Translations under genes and position numbers: made by a program
Shown: positions 30,429 to 38,928 of the stretch, in pieces
Layout: each line of letters opens with the position of its first letter
How positions within the stretch are numbered: position 1 is the first letter of the stretch
Source: Acidobacteriota bacterium
Lineage (GTDB): Bacteria > Acidobacteriota > Vicinamibacteria > Vicinamibacterales > CAVVIG01
DNA length: 51,167 nt
Direction: 5' to 3'
Assembly: GCA_018268955.1 (NCBI GenBank)
Contig: JAFDVO010000026.1
Location: 1-51,167, forward strand
Notes under the pieces: generated by a model
Databases searched by the model: none
The model's input: only the letters and a program-made list of their open reading frames with translations
Told to the model about the DNA's origin: nothing

Positions 30429-31238
30429 TCACTTGAAGTCGCGCCGTGCGAAGACCGCGGTGGCTGCCACGATCATCGCGGTGATGTACAGCAGCGCGTA
30501 GGCGCCGCTCATCGCCATGTACGTGGCCGAGACCGGCACGCCATGCACCACCTGCGCTCGGACGTCGAACTGGGACAGGTTCGGCAGCATCCAGTAGATC
30601 GCCGTCGTCAACGCACTGGACACCGGAGAGGTGACCACCTCATTGAAGTTCCGCAGGTCGGCGCTGAACCGGCCGGCGACGAAGAACCCGAACGTAAACG
30701 CCGCCGACAGGATCGGGGTGGAGAAGGTCGAGAAGAACACGGCGATGGCCGTGACGATGGCGAGCTCGAAGAACGTGAGGAGGAATGCCTCGAGCAGGCG
30801 CGGGTCGAGCGCGGGACGATCCCAGCCGGCCGCCGCATTCGGATCCGCCACGTAGCGCAGATAGGCGAGCACGACAAAGAGCGCGATGGCCATGACGCCC
30901 AGGTTCACCGCGAGCGTGAGCACCAGCCCCAGGTACTTGCCGACGACGAGGTGATGGCGTTCGATCGGCTTGGCGAGCAGGCTGTAGATGCTGCGCTTCT
31001 CCACCTCTTTCGAGACAAGCCCGATCCCGATGAAGACGGCGATGAAGAGCCCGAAGATGGACGTGGCGGCAAGCCCCAGGTCCTTGATGATCTTCACGTC
31101 CTGCCCGGCGGTGAGCTGGCCGATCAGGTAGGACGCACCCATCAGCAGGATGGCGAAGAACACCAGGTTGTAGAGGACCTTGTCGCGCACCGACTCGCGG
31201 AAGACGTTCAGTGCGACGATCCCGATCGGCCCAGTCAT
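30429..31238 (-). CDS. ABC-2 type transporter permease
   Basis: A 269-residue membrane protein with about six hydrophobic segments (for example V-F-F-A-I-L-L-M-G near 28, S-I-F-G-L-F-I-A-V-F-I-G-I-G-L near 65) and the V-S-K-E-V-E-K-R-S-I-Y-S-L-L-A-K-P loop typical of ABC-2 permeases. It pairs with the ATPase whose stop it overlaps (ATGA at 31238-31235). The substrate is unknown; such pairs often export lipids, peptides or drugs. Confidence 0.88.
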   Translation of the reverse strand: MTGPIGIVALNVFRESVRDKVLYNLVFFAILLMGASYLIGQLTAGQDVKIIKDLGLAATSIFGLFIAVFIGIGLVSKEVEKRSIYSLLAKPIERHHLVVGKYLGLVLTLAVNLGVMAIALFVVLAYLRYVADPNAAAGWDRPALDPRLLEAFLLTFFELAIVTAIAVFFSTFSTPILSAAFTFGFFVAGRFSADLRNFNEVVTSPVSSALTTAIYWMLPNLSQFDVRAQVVHGVPVSATYMAMSGAYALLYITAMIVAATAVFARRDFK

Positions 31239-32212
31239 CGCGGGCCTCCCGCGGGACCGAGGCCGCGATCGCGCGAGGCGACCTCTGGCGCCGTGACCTG
31301 CTGGACGAAGTAGTCCTCGAGCGTGTCGCGGATCGGGTTCACGGACAGCAGCGTGGCACCCGCCGCGGAGAGGTCGGCGACAACACGGTCCGGCGCGGGA
31401 TCGACCGGGAGATCGAACACATAACGGTCGTCCCCGACCTTCGTGGTCCTGCTCGCCCGCGGGGAGAGCCTGCCGGCCAGGTCGGGCGTGACACCGGACG
31501 CGACGATTTCCCAGCCGCGGATCTGGAAGGCGAGCATGTCCGTGAGTCGGCCCGACGTGACGAGCCGTCCCTTCGCCAGGATGGCGACGCGGCTGCAAAG
31601 CGCCTCGGCGTCGCTCAGCACATGCGAGCTGAAGAAGACCGTGCACCCGCGGTCACGCAGCCTGAGGATGAGGGCACGCACGTCGCGCCGACCGAGCGGG
31701 TCGAGCCCCGACATCGGCTCGTCGAAGATGACCAGGTCGGGTTCGTTCAGCAGCGCCTGCGCGATGCCGACCCGCTGCAGCATGCCCTTCGAGAACTTGC
31801 GCAGCTGCAACCGTCGCTCGGCGCCCAGGCCGACGTCGTCGAGGAGCGTGGACACGCGGCGGGTCCGCTCCGCACCAGAGAGGCCGAAGAGCCCGGCGAA
31901 GTATCCGAGCAGTTCCTCGGCCGTGAGGTAGTCGTAGAAGTACGGATGCTCGGGAAGGTAGCCGATACGACGCCGCACGTCGATGTCCCCCGCTGGCCGG
32001 CCGAGGATCTCGGCGCGACCAGACGTGGGAAACACCAGCCGCATGAGCAGCTTCAGCGTTGTGGTTTTCCCCGCACCGTTCGGTCCGAGGAACCCGAAGA
32101 CCTCGCCCTGCTCGACCTCGAGGGTGAGCCGGTCCAGCGCGCGGTAGGGGCGCTTGCGCCAGAAGCCGACAGCGTAGTCCTTCGTCAGCTCGTAGGTAGC
32201 CAGCGCCGGCAT
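31235..32212 (-). CDS. ABC transporter ATP-binding protein
   Basis: A 325-residue ATPase of the ABC-2 exporter class. Walker A G-P-N-G-A-G-K-T is at 43-50, the signature appears as F-S-K-G-M-L-Q-R near 142, Walker B as L-V-I-F-D-E-P, and the switch histidine in S-S-H-V-L-S-D-A-E. The C-terminal 85 residues form the accessory domain common in this group. It follows the VKOR-DsbA gene by 12 bases. Confidence 0.93.
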   Translation of the reverse strand: MPALATYELTKDYAVGFWRKRPYRALDRLTLEVEQGEVFGFLGPNGAGKTTTLKLLMRLVFPTSGRAEILGRPAGDIDVRRRIGYLPEHPYFYDYLTAEELLGYFAGLFGLSGAERTRRVSTLLDDVGLGAERRLQLRKFSKGMLQRVGIAQALLNEPDLVIFDEPMSGLDPLGRRDVRALILRLRDRGCTVFFSSHVLSDAEALCSRVAILAKGRLVTSGRLTDMLAFQIRGWEIVASGVTPDLAGRLSPRASRTTKVGDDRYVFDLPVDPAPDRVVADLSAAGATLLSVNPIRDTLEDYFVQQVTAPEVASRDRGLGPAGGPR

Positions 32213-32224
32213 GCGGGTGTGCGC

Positions 32225-33445
32225 CTACTTGGCGTGCGCGAGTTCGTACGCGATCGCCTGGTCGAAGAACTGTGGGGCCCAGGCGCCGTCGATCTTCACG
32301 CCGTTGATGAAGAACGTGGGGGTCTGGTTCACCTTGAGCTGCTGCCCCATGGCGATGTCCCCCTTCACGAGTTCGAGCGTCTGCGCGTACTTGGTGTCGA
32401 TGTCCGTGATGCCGGCGATGTCCTTCGCCGCCTGCCGTACCGTCTCGGGCGTCATGCCCTGCTGGTGCGAATAGAGGTAGTCCTCGAGTTGCTCCGCCTT
32501 GCCGGTGGCGGCAGCGAGGCGCACGGCGACAGCAGCGTCGCACGCGCCCGCGTGCATCTGCGTCCGCACGGCCGGATTGCAGTTCGAGTTGAGCGGGAAG
32601 TCCTTCATCACGAGCTTCACCTGCCCGGGATTGGACGCCGCGTACTTCGCGAAGATCGGCTTGTAGGCCTCGTAGGCCTGCGCGCACGCGGGGCACTGGT
32701 AGTCGGCGAACTTCACGACGAGAACCTTGGCACCGTCGTTCGGCACGACCAGCGGCACGCGCGGGGCGCTCGCCATGAAGCGCTCGAGTTCGGTCTGCTG
32801 CGCCTGCGACACCTGCGCGGCTGGCGCGCCCTGCTCCGCTCCAGCACCTGCAGCCTCTGCGGCACTGGCCGCCGATGCCTCACGAGGGAACAGCGCGAGG
32901 GTGGACACGGCCCCGCCGATCCACAGCACGGCGAGCGCAATCGCCATGGGGCTGGAGACGAGCACCTTGAGATCCTGGACGGCGCGACGAGGGAGCGACA
33001 GCATAGGGAAAGAGGTGGCCGCACCGGAAATGAGGAAGAGCCCAATCACGGCGGCGTAGGTGATCAGGCACAGCACGCAGACCAGCTTCAGGATGACGAA
33101 CGAGGCGTAGCCCAGATAGAGGATGACGGCGAGCGCAAGCGTCGACGCAGCGAAGAGGTATCCGGGGATGCTCTCGCGCACCGAGGGTCGGGCGGTCATG
33201 CCGGCCACCGACAGCAGGGCCGCGAACGCGAACCAGATCCCACCGAACACCGAGACGGACACCCCCTTGAAGGTGCCAAATCGGCTCGCGTAGACCTGCG
33301 TGCAGCTGACGGTGGTGCTCACGTCGCAGAAGCTGGTGTAGGTCGGGTCCGCGAACATCCGGTAGTGCACCCAGGCCGCCGTGCCTGCGGCGCCGAGCCC
33401 GACGAGTGCACAGATCAAAGCGAGACGCGCAGTGGTGGTGCTCAT
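32225..33445 (-). CDS. VKOR-DsbA fusion: disulfide-bond forming enzyme
   Basis: A 406-residue two-domain protein. The N-terminal VKOR domain (about 1-145, four to five helices) has the loop cysteines C40 and C48 and the active C122-V-L-C125. A further helix (about 165-187) leads to a periplasmic DsbA/thioredoxin domain with active site C250-P-A-C253 and the cis-proline region N-Q-T-P-T. VKOR takes electrons from the DsbA part and passes them to quinone, so the fusion both makes and recharges disulfides. It lies just downstream of a pilin gene whose product has two cysteines, a plausible substrate. Confidence 0.93.
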   Translation of the reverse strand: MSTTTARLALICALVGLGAAGTAAWVHYRMFADPTYTSFCDVSTTVSCTQVYASRFGTFKGVSVSVFGGIWFAFAALLSVAGMTARPSVRESIPGYLFAASTLALAVILYLGYASFVILKLVCVLCLITYAAVIGLFLISGAATSFPMLSLPRRAVQDLKVLVSSPMAIALAVLWIGGAVSTLALFPREASAASAAEAAGAGAEQGAPAAQVSQAQQTELERFMASAPRVPLVVPNDGAKVLVVKFADYQCPACAQAYEAYKPIFAKYAASNPGQVKLVMKDFPLNSNCNPAVRTQMHAGACDAAVAVRLAAATGKAEQLEDYLYSHQQGMTPETVRQAAKDIAGITDIDTKYAQTLELVKGDIAMGQQLKVNQTPTFFINGVKIDGAWAPQFFDQAIAYELAHAK

Positions 33446-33488
33446 AGTCTTGAGGAGTCTATGTTAGCTGCGCCCCACAGTACAGGAA

Positions 33489-33518
33489 AACGGGATGCCG
33501 CGAGTGCGGCATCCCGTT
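33489..33518 (-). terminator. Rho-independent terminator after the first pilin gene
   Basis: AACGGGATGCCGC (33489-33501) and GCGGCATCCCGTT (33506-33518) form a perfect 13-bp stem with a four-base loop; on the minus strand a TTTT run follows. It lies 34 bases past the pilin stop. Confidence 0.88.
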
Positions 33519-33552
33519 ACAGGACCGCCCGGATGGGCCGTGCAGTCGAGGC

Positions 33553-34086
33553 TTACTGGAGGACCGACGCGCCGGCCATGCCAGCCTGCATCGTCGCACC
33601 CGTGTTGTCGAAGTAGATCGTGCCGCGGGTGTCGGTGCCGAACGAACGCTGGCCGGTCGAGCCGACCGTCACCGGGTGCGCCTCGGCGAAGTACGCCGAC
33701 ACCGTGTCGTTCGCCGACACGTTGCAGGTGTTGGCCGCGAGCGTGATCACCGACGCGCCCGTATCCTGCGCGAGGTTGACGATGTAGCCGCTCTTGGTCA
33801 CGCCATTGGTCGCGAGGTCCGGCGAAATGAAGCCGGCAGTCGAACCCTGCGGCGGCTTGGCGAGGTCAGCCAGGTTCTGCGCGTAGCCGTTGCCACCGCA
33901 GCTCGACGAGTAGGTCGACTCTGCGGAGTTGATGGCGCGCAGCGATCCGATCGCCGACGCCTCGTTGCCCGACATACGGGCCCGCAGGAGACCCGGAACC
34001 GCGATGGCCGCGATGATGCCGATGATCGCCACGACGATCAGCAGTTCGATGAGGGTGAAGCCCTTGGCGTCGCGAATCTTCTTCAT
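33553..34086 (-). CDS. pilA: Type IV major pilin, copy 1
   Basis: A 177-residue prepilin with a nine-residue leader (M-K-K-I-R-D-A-K-G) and mature start F-T-L-I-E-L-L-I-V-V-A-I-I-G-I-I-A-A-I-A, including the N-terminal hydrophobic spine and E5. The globular part has two cysteines at C63 and C121, likely one disulfide. GGGAG lies eight bases before ATG 34086. It has its own sigma-54 type promoter and terminator, and is a tandem relative of the pilin gene at 34446-34979, which has the same length and cysteine positions. Confidence 0.94.
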   Translation of the reverse strand: MKKIRDAKGFTLIELLIVVAIIGIIAAIAVPGLLRARMSGNEASAIGSLRAINSAESTYSSSCGGNGYAQNLADLAKPPQGSTAGFISPDLATNGVTKSGYIVNLAQDTGASVITLAANTCNVSANDTVSAYFAEAHPVTVGSTGQRSFGTDTRGTIYFDNTGATMQAGMAGASVLQ

Positions 34087-34153
34087 GTGTGCTACTCCCG
34101 GAAGGTTGGTCACGCTGCCCACGTCATGTGAGCGGTCCGTGCCATGGACGTGA

Positions 34154-34168
34154 GCAACCGCAATGCCA
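34154..34168 (-). promoter_or_regulatory. Sigma-54 promoter of pilin copy 1
   Basis: The minus strand reads TGGCAT, TGCGG, TTGC, matching the -24/-12 consensus with exact spacing. The expected start is near 34142, giving a 5' leader of about 56 bases. A PilR-type activator is encoded at 22596-24002. Confidence 0.85.
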
Positions 34169-34382
34169 TACCTCATCGGCGCTGATCGTGATGCGGAAGA
34201 CGTTTGGATTGTAAGACTTACGAGCGCACCGTGCAACCACGTGCGTTCGGCATCCGTGCGAGTTGACAGTTTGCGTCAACCGGCGGTGACGAGCAGTGTC
34301 AGCTCACCCGCGCCACTGCACGTTACGACGCAGAACGGGCGATGGTGGCCGGCGTGCGCTTGTCGCGAGTGCCCGTACACGA

Positions 34383-34419
34383 CGAAGGGGAAGCGCACGT
34401 GCTGTGCACTTCCCCTTCG
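34383..34419 (-). terminator. Strong hairpin after the second pilin gene
   Basis: CGAAGGGGAAG (34383-34393) pairs with CTTCCCCTTCG (34409-34419), extended inside by GCAC/GTGC around loop GTGCT. There is no T-tract, so it may end or stabilise the mRNA. The rest of 34087-34445 (apart from the promoter) shows nothing clear. Confidence 0.7.
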
Positions 34420-34445
34420 AGAACGGCGGTGACGATGCGCGCGCG

Positions 34446-34979
34446 CTATTCGAGCGGCGCGGCGCCGGCCATGCCAGGCGCGATCGGCGCGCCGCTGATG
34501 TTGAAGAACAGCGTGCCGATCGTGTCGGTCGCAAACGCGCGCTGGCCCGTGACGCCGACGGCGAGCGGATGCGCCTCCGCGAAGTAGTCCGACACCGCGT
34601 CGTTCGCGGACGCATTGCATGTCTGTGCGCCGCCTGTCACGGATACGGCGGCCGGCGCTGCACGCAGGTTCAACACGTAGCCGCTCTTGGTCGACGGCGT
34701 TCCATACAGGTCCGGTGACACGAACCCGGCCACCGAGCCGGCTGGCGGCTTCGACAGGTCCGCCAGATCCTGGGCGTATCCGGAACGCGCGCAACTCGAA
34801 GAGTAGGCCGACTGCGCGGAGTTGATCGTGCGCAGCGAACCGATCGCGGCCGCCTCATGCCCCGCCATTCGCGCGCGCACCAGCCCGGGGATCCCGATCG
34901 CCGCGATGATGCCGATGATCCCGACGACGATGAGCAGTTCGATGAGCGTGAAGCCGCGTGGGCTTCGCCACGGTTGCAT
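34446..34979 (-). CDS. Type IV pilin, copy 2
   Basis: A 177-residue prepilin: leader M-Q-P-W-R-S-P-R-G, then F-T-L-I-E-L-L-I-V-V-G-I-I-G-I-I. It is a full-length paralogue of copy 1 with the same length, cysteines at C63 and C121, and shared segments such as G-Y-A-Q-x-L-A-D-L and Y-F-A-E-A-H-P. The globular part differs at many sites. GAGG precedes ATG 34979. It could be an alternative major pilin or a duplicate with a distinct role. Confidence 0.92.
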   Translation of the reverse strand: MQPWRSPRGFTLIELLIVVGIIGIIAAIGIPGLVRARMAGHEAAAIGSLRTINSAQSAYSSSCARSGYAQDLADLSKPPAGSVAGFVSPDLYGTPSTKSGYVLNLRAAPAAVSVTGGAQTCNASANDAVSDYFAEAHPLAVGVTGQRAFATDTIGTLFFNISGAPIAPGMAGAAPLE

Positions 34980-35042
34980 GATTGTTCCTCTGAGGGGGCA
35001 GGACGTCGCGGGCGCGGACCCCACGCGCACGCCGCTTTCGCA

Positions 35043-35057
35043 GCAACCGCGATACCA
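35043..35057 (-). promoter_or_regulatory. Sigma-54 promoter of pilin copy 2
   Basis: The minus strand reads TGGTAT, CGCGG, TTGC. It keeps the -24 GG and -12 GC with exact spacing and differs from the copy 1 promoter at few sites. It lies 64 bases before the start codon, nearly the same as the 68 bases for copy 1. Confidence 0.75.
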
Positions 35058-35163
35058 CTCTCGCGGCGCTCGCCTCGCGTTCCATCCCGGCACACCGATT
35101 CGTCCTCTTTGTAATCGGTACCGCAACGATCTCCCCGCCGGCCAGCGGCGCGTGGTCACCGGT

Positions 35164-35202
35164 GTCAACGGCCGTTGACTTTTCGCCAACCAACGTTATA
35201 TC
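35164..35202 (+). promoter_or_regulatory. mntH promoter with a 16-bp palindromic operator candidate
   Basis: GTCAACGGCCGTTGAC (35164-35179) is a perfect palindrome. Its right end supplies the TTGAC of a -35 box (TTGACT 35175-35180), followed after 16 bases by TATATC (35197-35202). A second inverted repeat, TTTGA/TCAAA (35203-35216), sits at the likely start point. A repressor bound to the palindrome would cover the -35 box. Confidence 0.6.
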
Positions 35203-35219
35203 TTTGATTCGTCAAAATC

Positions 35220-36572
35220 ATGCTGCCGGATTCACCGAAGACTGCGGCGCCCACTTCCGGATGGCGGAGTCGTCCGCCAATGCCGAGCCTGCCCGAGGTC
35301 CACGGCACGGTCCCGGTGCCGCACGGCGCCGGCTTCTGGCGGAAGCTGATGGCCTTTGCCGGTCCCGGGTACCTGGTCGCCGTCGGGTACATGGATCCTG
35401 GCAACTGGGCGACGGACATCGCCGGCGGCGCCCGCTTCGGCTACACGCTCCTCAGCGTGATCATGATTTCGAACCTGATGGCGATCCTGCTGCAGTCGCT
35501 TGCGGCAAGGCTCGGCATCGCGAGTGGGCGCGACCTGGCGCAGGCATGCCGGGACAGCTACTCGCGCCAGACGACCGTCGCGTTGTGGGTCCTCTGCGAG
35601 ATTGCGATCGCCGCGTGCGACCTCGCCGAGGTGGTCGGCGCGGCCATTGCCCTGAACCTGCTGTTCGGGATCCCGCTGGTCTGGGGTGTCTGCCTCACGG
35701 CGCTCGACGTGCTCGTGGTCCTCTACCTTCAGCACCACGGCTTCCGGTACGTCGAGGCGCTGGTCGTCGGCCTGATCCTGGCGATTGCCGGGTCGTTCGC
35801 GATCGAGCTGTACCTGTCGCAGCCCGATCTCGGCGCGGTGGCGAGCGGGTTCATCCCACGCACGGAGATCCTCACGAACGGCGAGATGCTCTACATCGCC
35901 ATCGGGATCCTGGGTGCGACGGTGATGCCCCACAACCTGTACCTGCACTCGTCGATCGTGCAGACCCGCAAGTACCTCGACACCAATGAGAGCAAAGCGG
36001 AAGCGATCCGCTTCGCCTCGATCGACTCGGCGGTGGCGCTGATGTCCGCGCTGTTCATCAACGCGGCGATCCTGGTGATGGCGGCGGCCACGTTCCACGG
36101 GACCGGGCACCAGGACGTCGCCGACATCTCGGACGCGTATCAGCTGCTGTCACCGCTCCTCGGCACGACGGCCGCGAGCGTGTTGTTCGCGGTGGCCCTG
36201 CTCTGCTCGGGGCAGAATGCAACGCTCACGGGCACGCTCGCCGGCCAGATCGTGATGGAGGGGTTCATCAACCTGCGGCTGCGGCCCTGGCTCCGCCGCC
36301 TCATCACGCGCCTCATCGCGATCGTCCCCGCGGTCATCGTGACGGCACTCTACGGCGAGCGGGGCACCGGACCGCTGCTGATCCTGAGCCAGGTCGTGCT
36401 CAGCCTGCAGTTGCCGTTCGCGGTCTTCCCGCTGGTGTCGTTCACGAGCGACCGGCACAAGATGGGGCCGTTCGTGAACCCCATGTGGGTGAAGGTGCTG
36501 GCGTGGGCGGTGGCGGTTGTGATCGCCGCGCTGAATGCGTGGCTGCTCTACCAGACGTTCGTGGGGCTGTAG
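35220..36572 (+). CDS. mntH: Nramp family divalent metal (Mn/Fe) transporter
   Basis: A 450-residue polytopic membrane protein that takes up divalent metals with protons. Transport motifs are D59-P-G-N62 in the first unwound helix and M236-P-H-N239 in the sixth, with the conserved L-x-S-S-I-V-Q-T-R following. Eleven or more membrane helices are visible. ATG 35220 is close to the predicted promoter; ATG 35280 is a possible shorter start. It lies 12 bases before a universal stress protein gene. Confidence 0.93.
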   Translation: MLPDSPKTAAPTSGWRSRPPMPSLPEVHGTVPVPHGAGFWRKLMAFAGPGYLVAVGYMDPGNWATDIAGGARFGYTLLSVIMISNLMAILLQSLAARLGIASGRDLAQACRDSYSRQTTVALWVLCEIAIAACDLAEVVGAAIALNLLFGIPLVWGVCLTALDVLVVLYLQHHGFRYVEALVVGLILAIAGSFAIELYLSQPDLGAVASGFIPRTEILTNGEMLYIAIGILGATVMPHNLYLHSSIVQTRKYLDTNESKAEAIRFASIDSAVALMSALFINAAILVMAAATFHGTGHQDVADISDAYQLLSPLLGTTAASVLFAVALLCSGQNATLTGTLAGQIVMEGFINLRLRPWLRRLITRLIAIVPAVIVTALYGERGTGPLLILSQVVLSLQLPFAVFPLVSFTSDRHKMGPFVNPMWVKVLAWAVAVVIAALNAWLLYQTFVGL

Positions 36573-36584
36573 AATCTCGTGCCG

Positions 36585-37007
36585 ATGTATCGCCGCATCC
36601 TCGTTGCCCTCGAGCACTCGGCTGCCGACGCCACGATCCTCACGCACGCCACCGATCTGGCGAAGCTCACGGGCGCCGAGCTGCTGCTCGTGCACGTCGC
36701 GGACGGCTGGGCCGCCCGCAACTTCGATCGCTTGAATTTGAGGGAATCAGAGGAGATGCGCGAGGACCGCGCCTACCTCGAACGGACACGCGACGCGCTC
36801 GCGTCGCAGGGGCTGACGGTTCACACCGAGCTGGCCAAGGGGGACCCGGCCGATGAACTCATCCGGGTTGCCGAACAGGGCGACGTCGACCTCATCGCGA
36901 TGTCGACGCATGGCCACCGCTTCATCCAGGACATCCTGTTCGGGACGACGGTGAACAAGGTCCGGCACCTCGTGAAGATCCCGGTCCTGCTGCTGAAAGC
37001 TCAGTAG
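36585..37007 (+). CDS. Universal stress protein (UspA family)
   Basis: A 140-residue UspA domain starting at ATG 36585 (a GTG at 36579 is also in frame). It begins R-R-I-L-V-A-L-E and has S-T-H-G-H-R-F-I...F-G-T-T near the end; the usual G-x-x-G ATP loop has F instead of the second G, so nucleotide binding may be altered. The central D-G-W-A-A-R-N-F and E-S-E-E-M segments are, from memory, like those in Nramp-Usp fusion proteins, and here the gene directly follows mntH. It probably tunes or senses metal uptake, which is inference. Confidence 0.88.
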   Translation: MYRRILVALEHSAADATILTHATDLAKLTGAELLLVHVADGWAARNFDRLNLRESEEMREDRAYLERTRDALASQGLTVHTELAKGDPADELIRVAEQGDVDLIAMSTHGHRFIQDILFGTTVNKVRHLVKIPVLLLKAQ

Positions 37008-37028
37008 CGGGCCGGCCCCGGGCGGGCC

Positions 37029-37238
37029 TCAGCCCAGCTCTTCGTCGTCAGCCCAGGGAATGGGCTGCGGTCCGGGCACGATGCCGGCGATATCCGGGTC
37101 TTCCTCGCCCGCCTGGCGCGGATTGTTCGCCTTCTGCACCTTCGCCATCTGGCGGCGTTCGTCCTTTGCCTTGCGCTTTTCCTGCCGGGCCCGCTCTTTC
37201 GCGCGCTTCTCGAGGGTGGGTCTTGTCCGATTTGCCAT
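37029..37238 (-). CDS. Small basic protein of unknown function
   Basis: A 69-residue protein. The first 40 residues are rich in Lys/Arg (K-R-A-K-E-R-A-R-Q-E-K-R-K-A-K), probably one charged helix, and the tail is acidic and proline-containing. An AGGAGG site lies just before ATG 37238, supporting a real gene. The family is not recognised; an RNA- or ribosome-associated role would be a guess from charge. Confidence 0.72.
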   Translation of the reverse strand: MANRTRPTLEKRAKERARQEKRKAKDERRQMAKVQKANNPRQAGEEDPDIAGIVPGPQPIPWADDEELG

Positions 37239-37361
37239 GTGCCTCCTGTTCCCTCAACTCTATCATCGAGCCGCCCTCCGGAACCGCTGCTGAGCCGACA
37301 CAACACGGGTGCCTGGAACCACACCGACCAGCGGGCACGGGCCCTGCACAGGCACGGACCG

Positions 37362-38324
37362 ATGACGCTGCTGCTGATCGCAACGATCGTCGCCGTCTCG
37401 AACGTCCCGCAGGCGTCGGCGCGCACCACGAGGACGCGTACGACGCACGAGGCGTGTACCGACCCGCTCGCGTATCAGGTCCTCCTTGACAGGCACGGCT
37501 TCTCGCCTGGCGAGATCGATGGACGCCGCGGCCCGAACCTCTCGGGAGCGCTGCGCGCCTTCCAGAAGACCGCGGGCCTGCCCGAGACTGGCGCCCCTGA
37601 CTGCGACACATGGACACACCTTTCGGGCACTGCTCAGGACGAATCAGTGGTCGAGTACCAGCTGACGGACGCTGACCTCGCGGGCCCGTTTCTGCAGAGT
37701 CGTCTACCGGATCGGCTCGCGGACCAGGCCGCGTTGCCCGCACTCGGCTACGAGTCCGCGCTCGAAGCCCTCGCCGAGCGCTTTCATGCGTCACCACGGC
37801 TCCTGCGCACGCTCAACCCGCACCCGCGGTTGATTGCAGGCGCAACGATCCGCGTGCCCGCCGTCACACCCTTCGACCCCGCCCAGAAGCCCGTGCCGGA
37901 CCAAGGCGCCGGTGAGCTCATCGTGACGGTCTCACGCAGCTCCAACACGCTCGAGGTGCGACGTCCTGACGGCTCGCTCGTGTTCTTCGCCCCGGTGTCG
38001 AGCGGAAGCGAGCACGACCCGTTGCCGCTGGGCAGCTGGAAGGTGAACGGCACGGCCTGGCAGCCGCCATTCCACTACAACCCTCGGCTCTTCTGGGACG
38101 CGGAATCGACCGACACGAAGGCGGTCATCGAGCCCGGCCCCAACAATCCGGTCGGCGTCGTCTGGATCGACATCAACGTGCCGCACTATGGACTGCACGG
38201 CACGCCCAGCCCGGCACTCGTCGGTCACGCGCAGTCCCACGGCTGCGTGCGGTTGACGAACTGGGACGCCGCGCGCCTCGCCTCCCTGGTGAAGCCCGGC
38301 ACGCGGGTGGAGTTCGTGCCGTGA
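37362..38324 (+). CDS. L,D-transpeptidase with peptidoglycan-binding domain
   Basis: A 320-residue secreted protein. A signal peptide (1 to about 20, M-T-L-L-L-I-A-T-I-V-A-V-S) is followed by a peptidoglycan-binding domain (about 30-80: L-L-D-R-H-G-F-S-P-G-E-I-D-G), a LysM-like stretch, and the YkuD catalytic domain (about 190-320) with H-G-T and catalytic C295 in S-H-G-C-V-R. It would form 3-3 cross-links or attach proteins in peptidoglycan. ATG 37362 is chosen over an upstream start because it gives a clean signal peptide. The next gene overlaps by GTGA. Confidence 0.9.
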   Translation: MTLLLIATIVAVSNVPQASARTTRTRTTHEACTDPLAYQVLLDRHGFSPGEIDGRRGPNLSGALRAFQKTAGLPETGAPDCDTWTHLSGTAQDESVVEYQLTDADLAGPFLQSRLPDRLADQAALPALGYESALEALAERFHASPRLLRTLNPHPRLIAGATIRVPAVTPFDPAQKPVPDQGAGELIVTVSRSSNTLEVRRPDGSLVFFAPVSSGSEHDPLPLGSWKVNGTAWQPPFHYNPRLFWDAESTDTKAVIEPGPNNPVGVVWIDINVPHYGLHGTPSPALVGHAQSHGCVRLTNWDAARLASLVKPGTRVEFVP

Positions 38325-38920
38325 GCGCACTGCAGCAGATCATCAGGCGTGCGGTCGTGGCACCTTGCCTGGCGGCAGGCGCCTTCGTCGCCACGCCGCC
38401 GCAGGCGCCCGCCAGGCTGCAGATCGCCAGCGCCGCCGGCGCCTCACGCACCGATGTCCCGAGCGTGTCGACGATCGGTGAATTGCGCCGCAGGGATCTG
38501 CGCGTGCCTGTCGACGGCGCCCACGTGAACGCCATGCGCGGGCAATTTGGCGATACGCGCGAAGGCGGAGCACGCGGCCATGAGGCCGTGGACATCCCGG
38601 CCCCGCGGAACACACCGATTCACGCGGTGGAGAACGGCACGATCGAGAAGCTGTTCCTCAGCAGACCCGGAGGCATCACGATCTACCAGTTCGACCCGGA
38701 ACGTCGGTTCGCCTACTACTACGCACACCTCGAGCGCTACGCCGCAGGATTGCAGGAACATCAGGCGATCAGGAAGGGCGACGTCATCGGCTACGTCGGC
38801 ACGACCGGCAACGCGCCCAACGATGCACCGCACCTGCACTTCGCGATCTTCGAGCTCACGCCAGAGAAGCAGTGGTGGAAGGGCTCGCCAGTGGATCCCT
38901 GGTTGGCGTTCACGCGCTAA
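38321..38920 (+). CDS. M23 family zinc endopeptidase (peptidoglycan hydrolase)
   Basis: A 199-residue LytM-type peptidase. The N-terminal hydrophobic stretch is likely a signal or anchor. Zinc ligands are in G-H-E-A-V-D-I (near 87-93) and H-L-H-F (near 172-175), and all are present, so it should be active. The GTG start (38321) overlaps the L,D-transpeptidase stop, so a cross-linking enzyme and a cleaving enzyme are made together. Confidence 0.9.
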   Translation: MSALQQIIRRAVVAPCLAAGAFVATPPQAPARLQIASAAGASRTDVPSVSTIGELRRRDLRVPVDGAHVNAMRGQFGDTREGGARGHEAVDIPAPRNTPIHAVENGTIEKLFLSRPGGITIYQFDPERRFAYYYAHLERYAAGLQEHQAIRKGDVIGYVGTTGNAPNDAPHLHFAIFELTPEKQWWKGSPVDPWLAFTR

Positions 38921-38928
38921 CCAGACGA

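Noticed and set aside
31211..33616. 801-residue plus-strand open frame
   Set aside because: It covers the ABC ATPase and VKOR-DsbA genes on the other strand, whose active-site motifs are clear. Its composition is Arg/Glu/His-rich shadow sequence.
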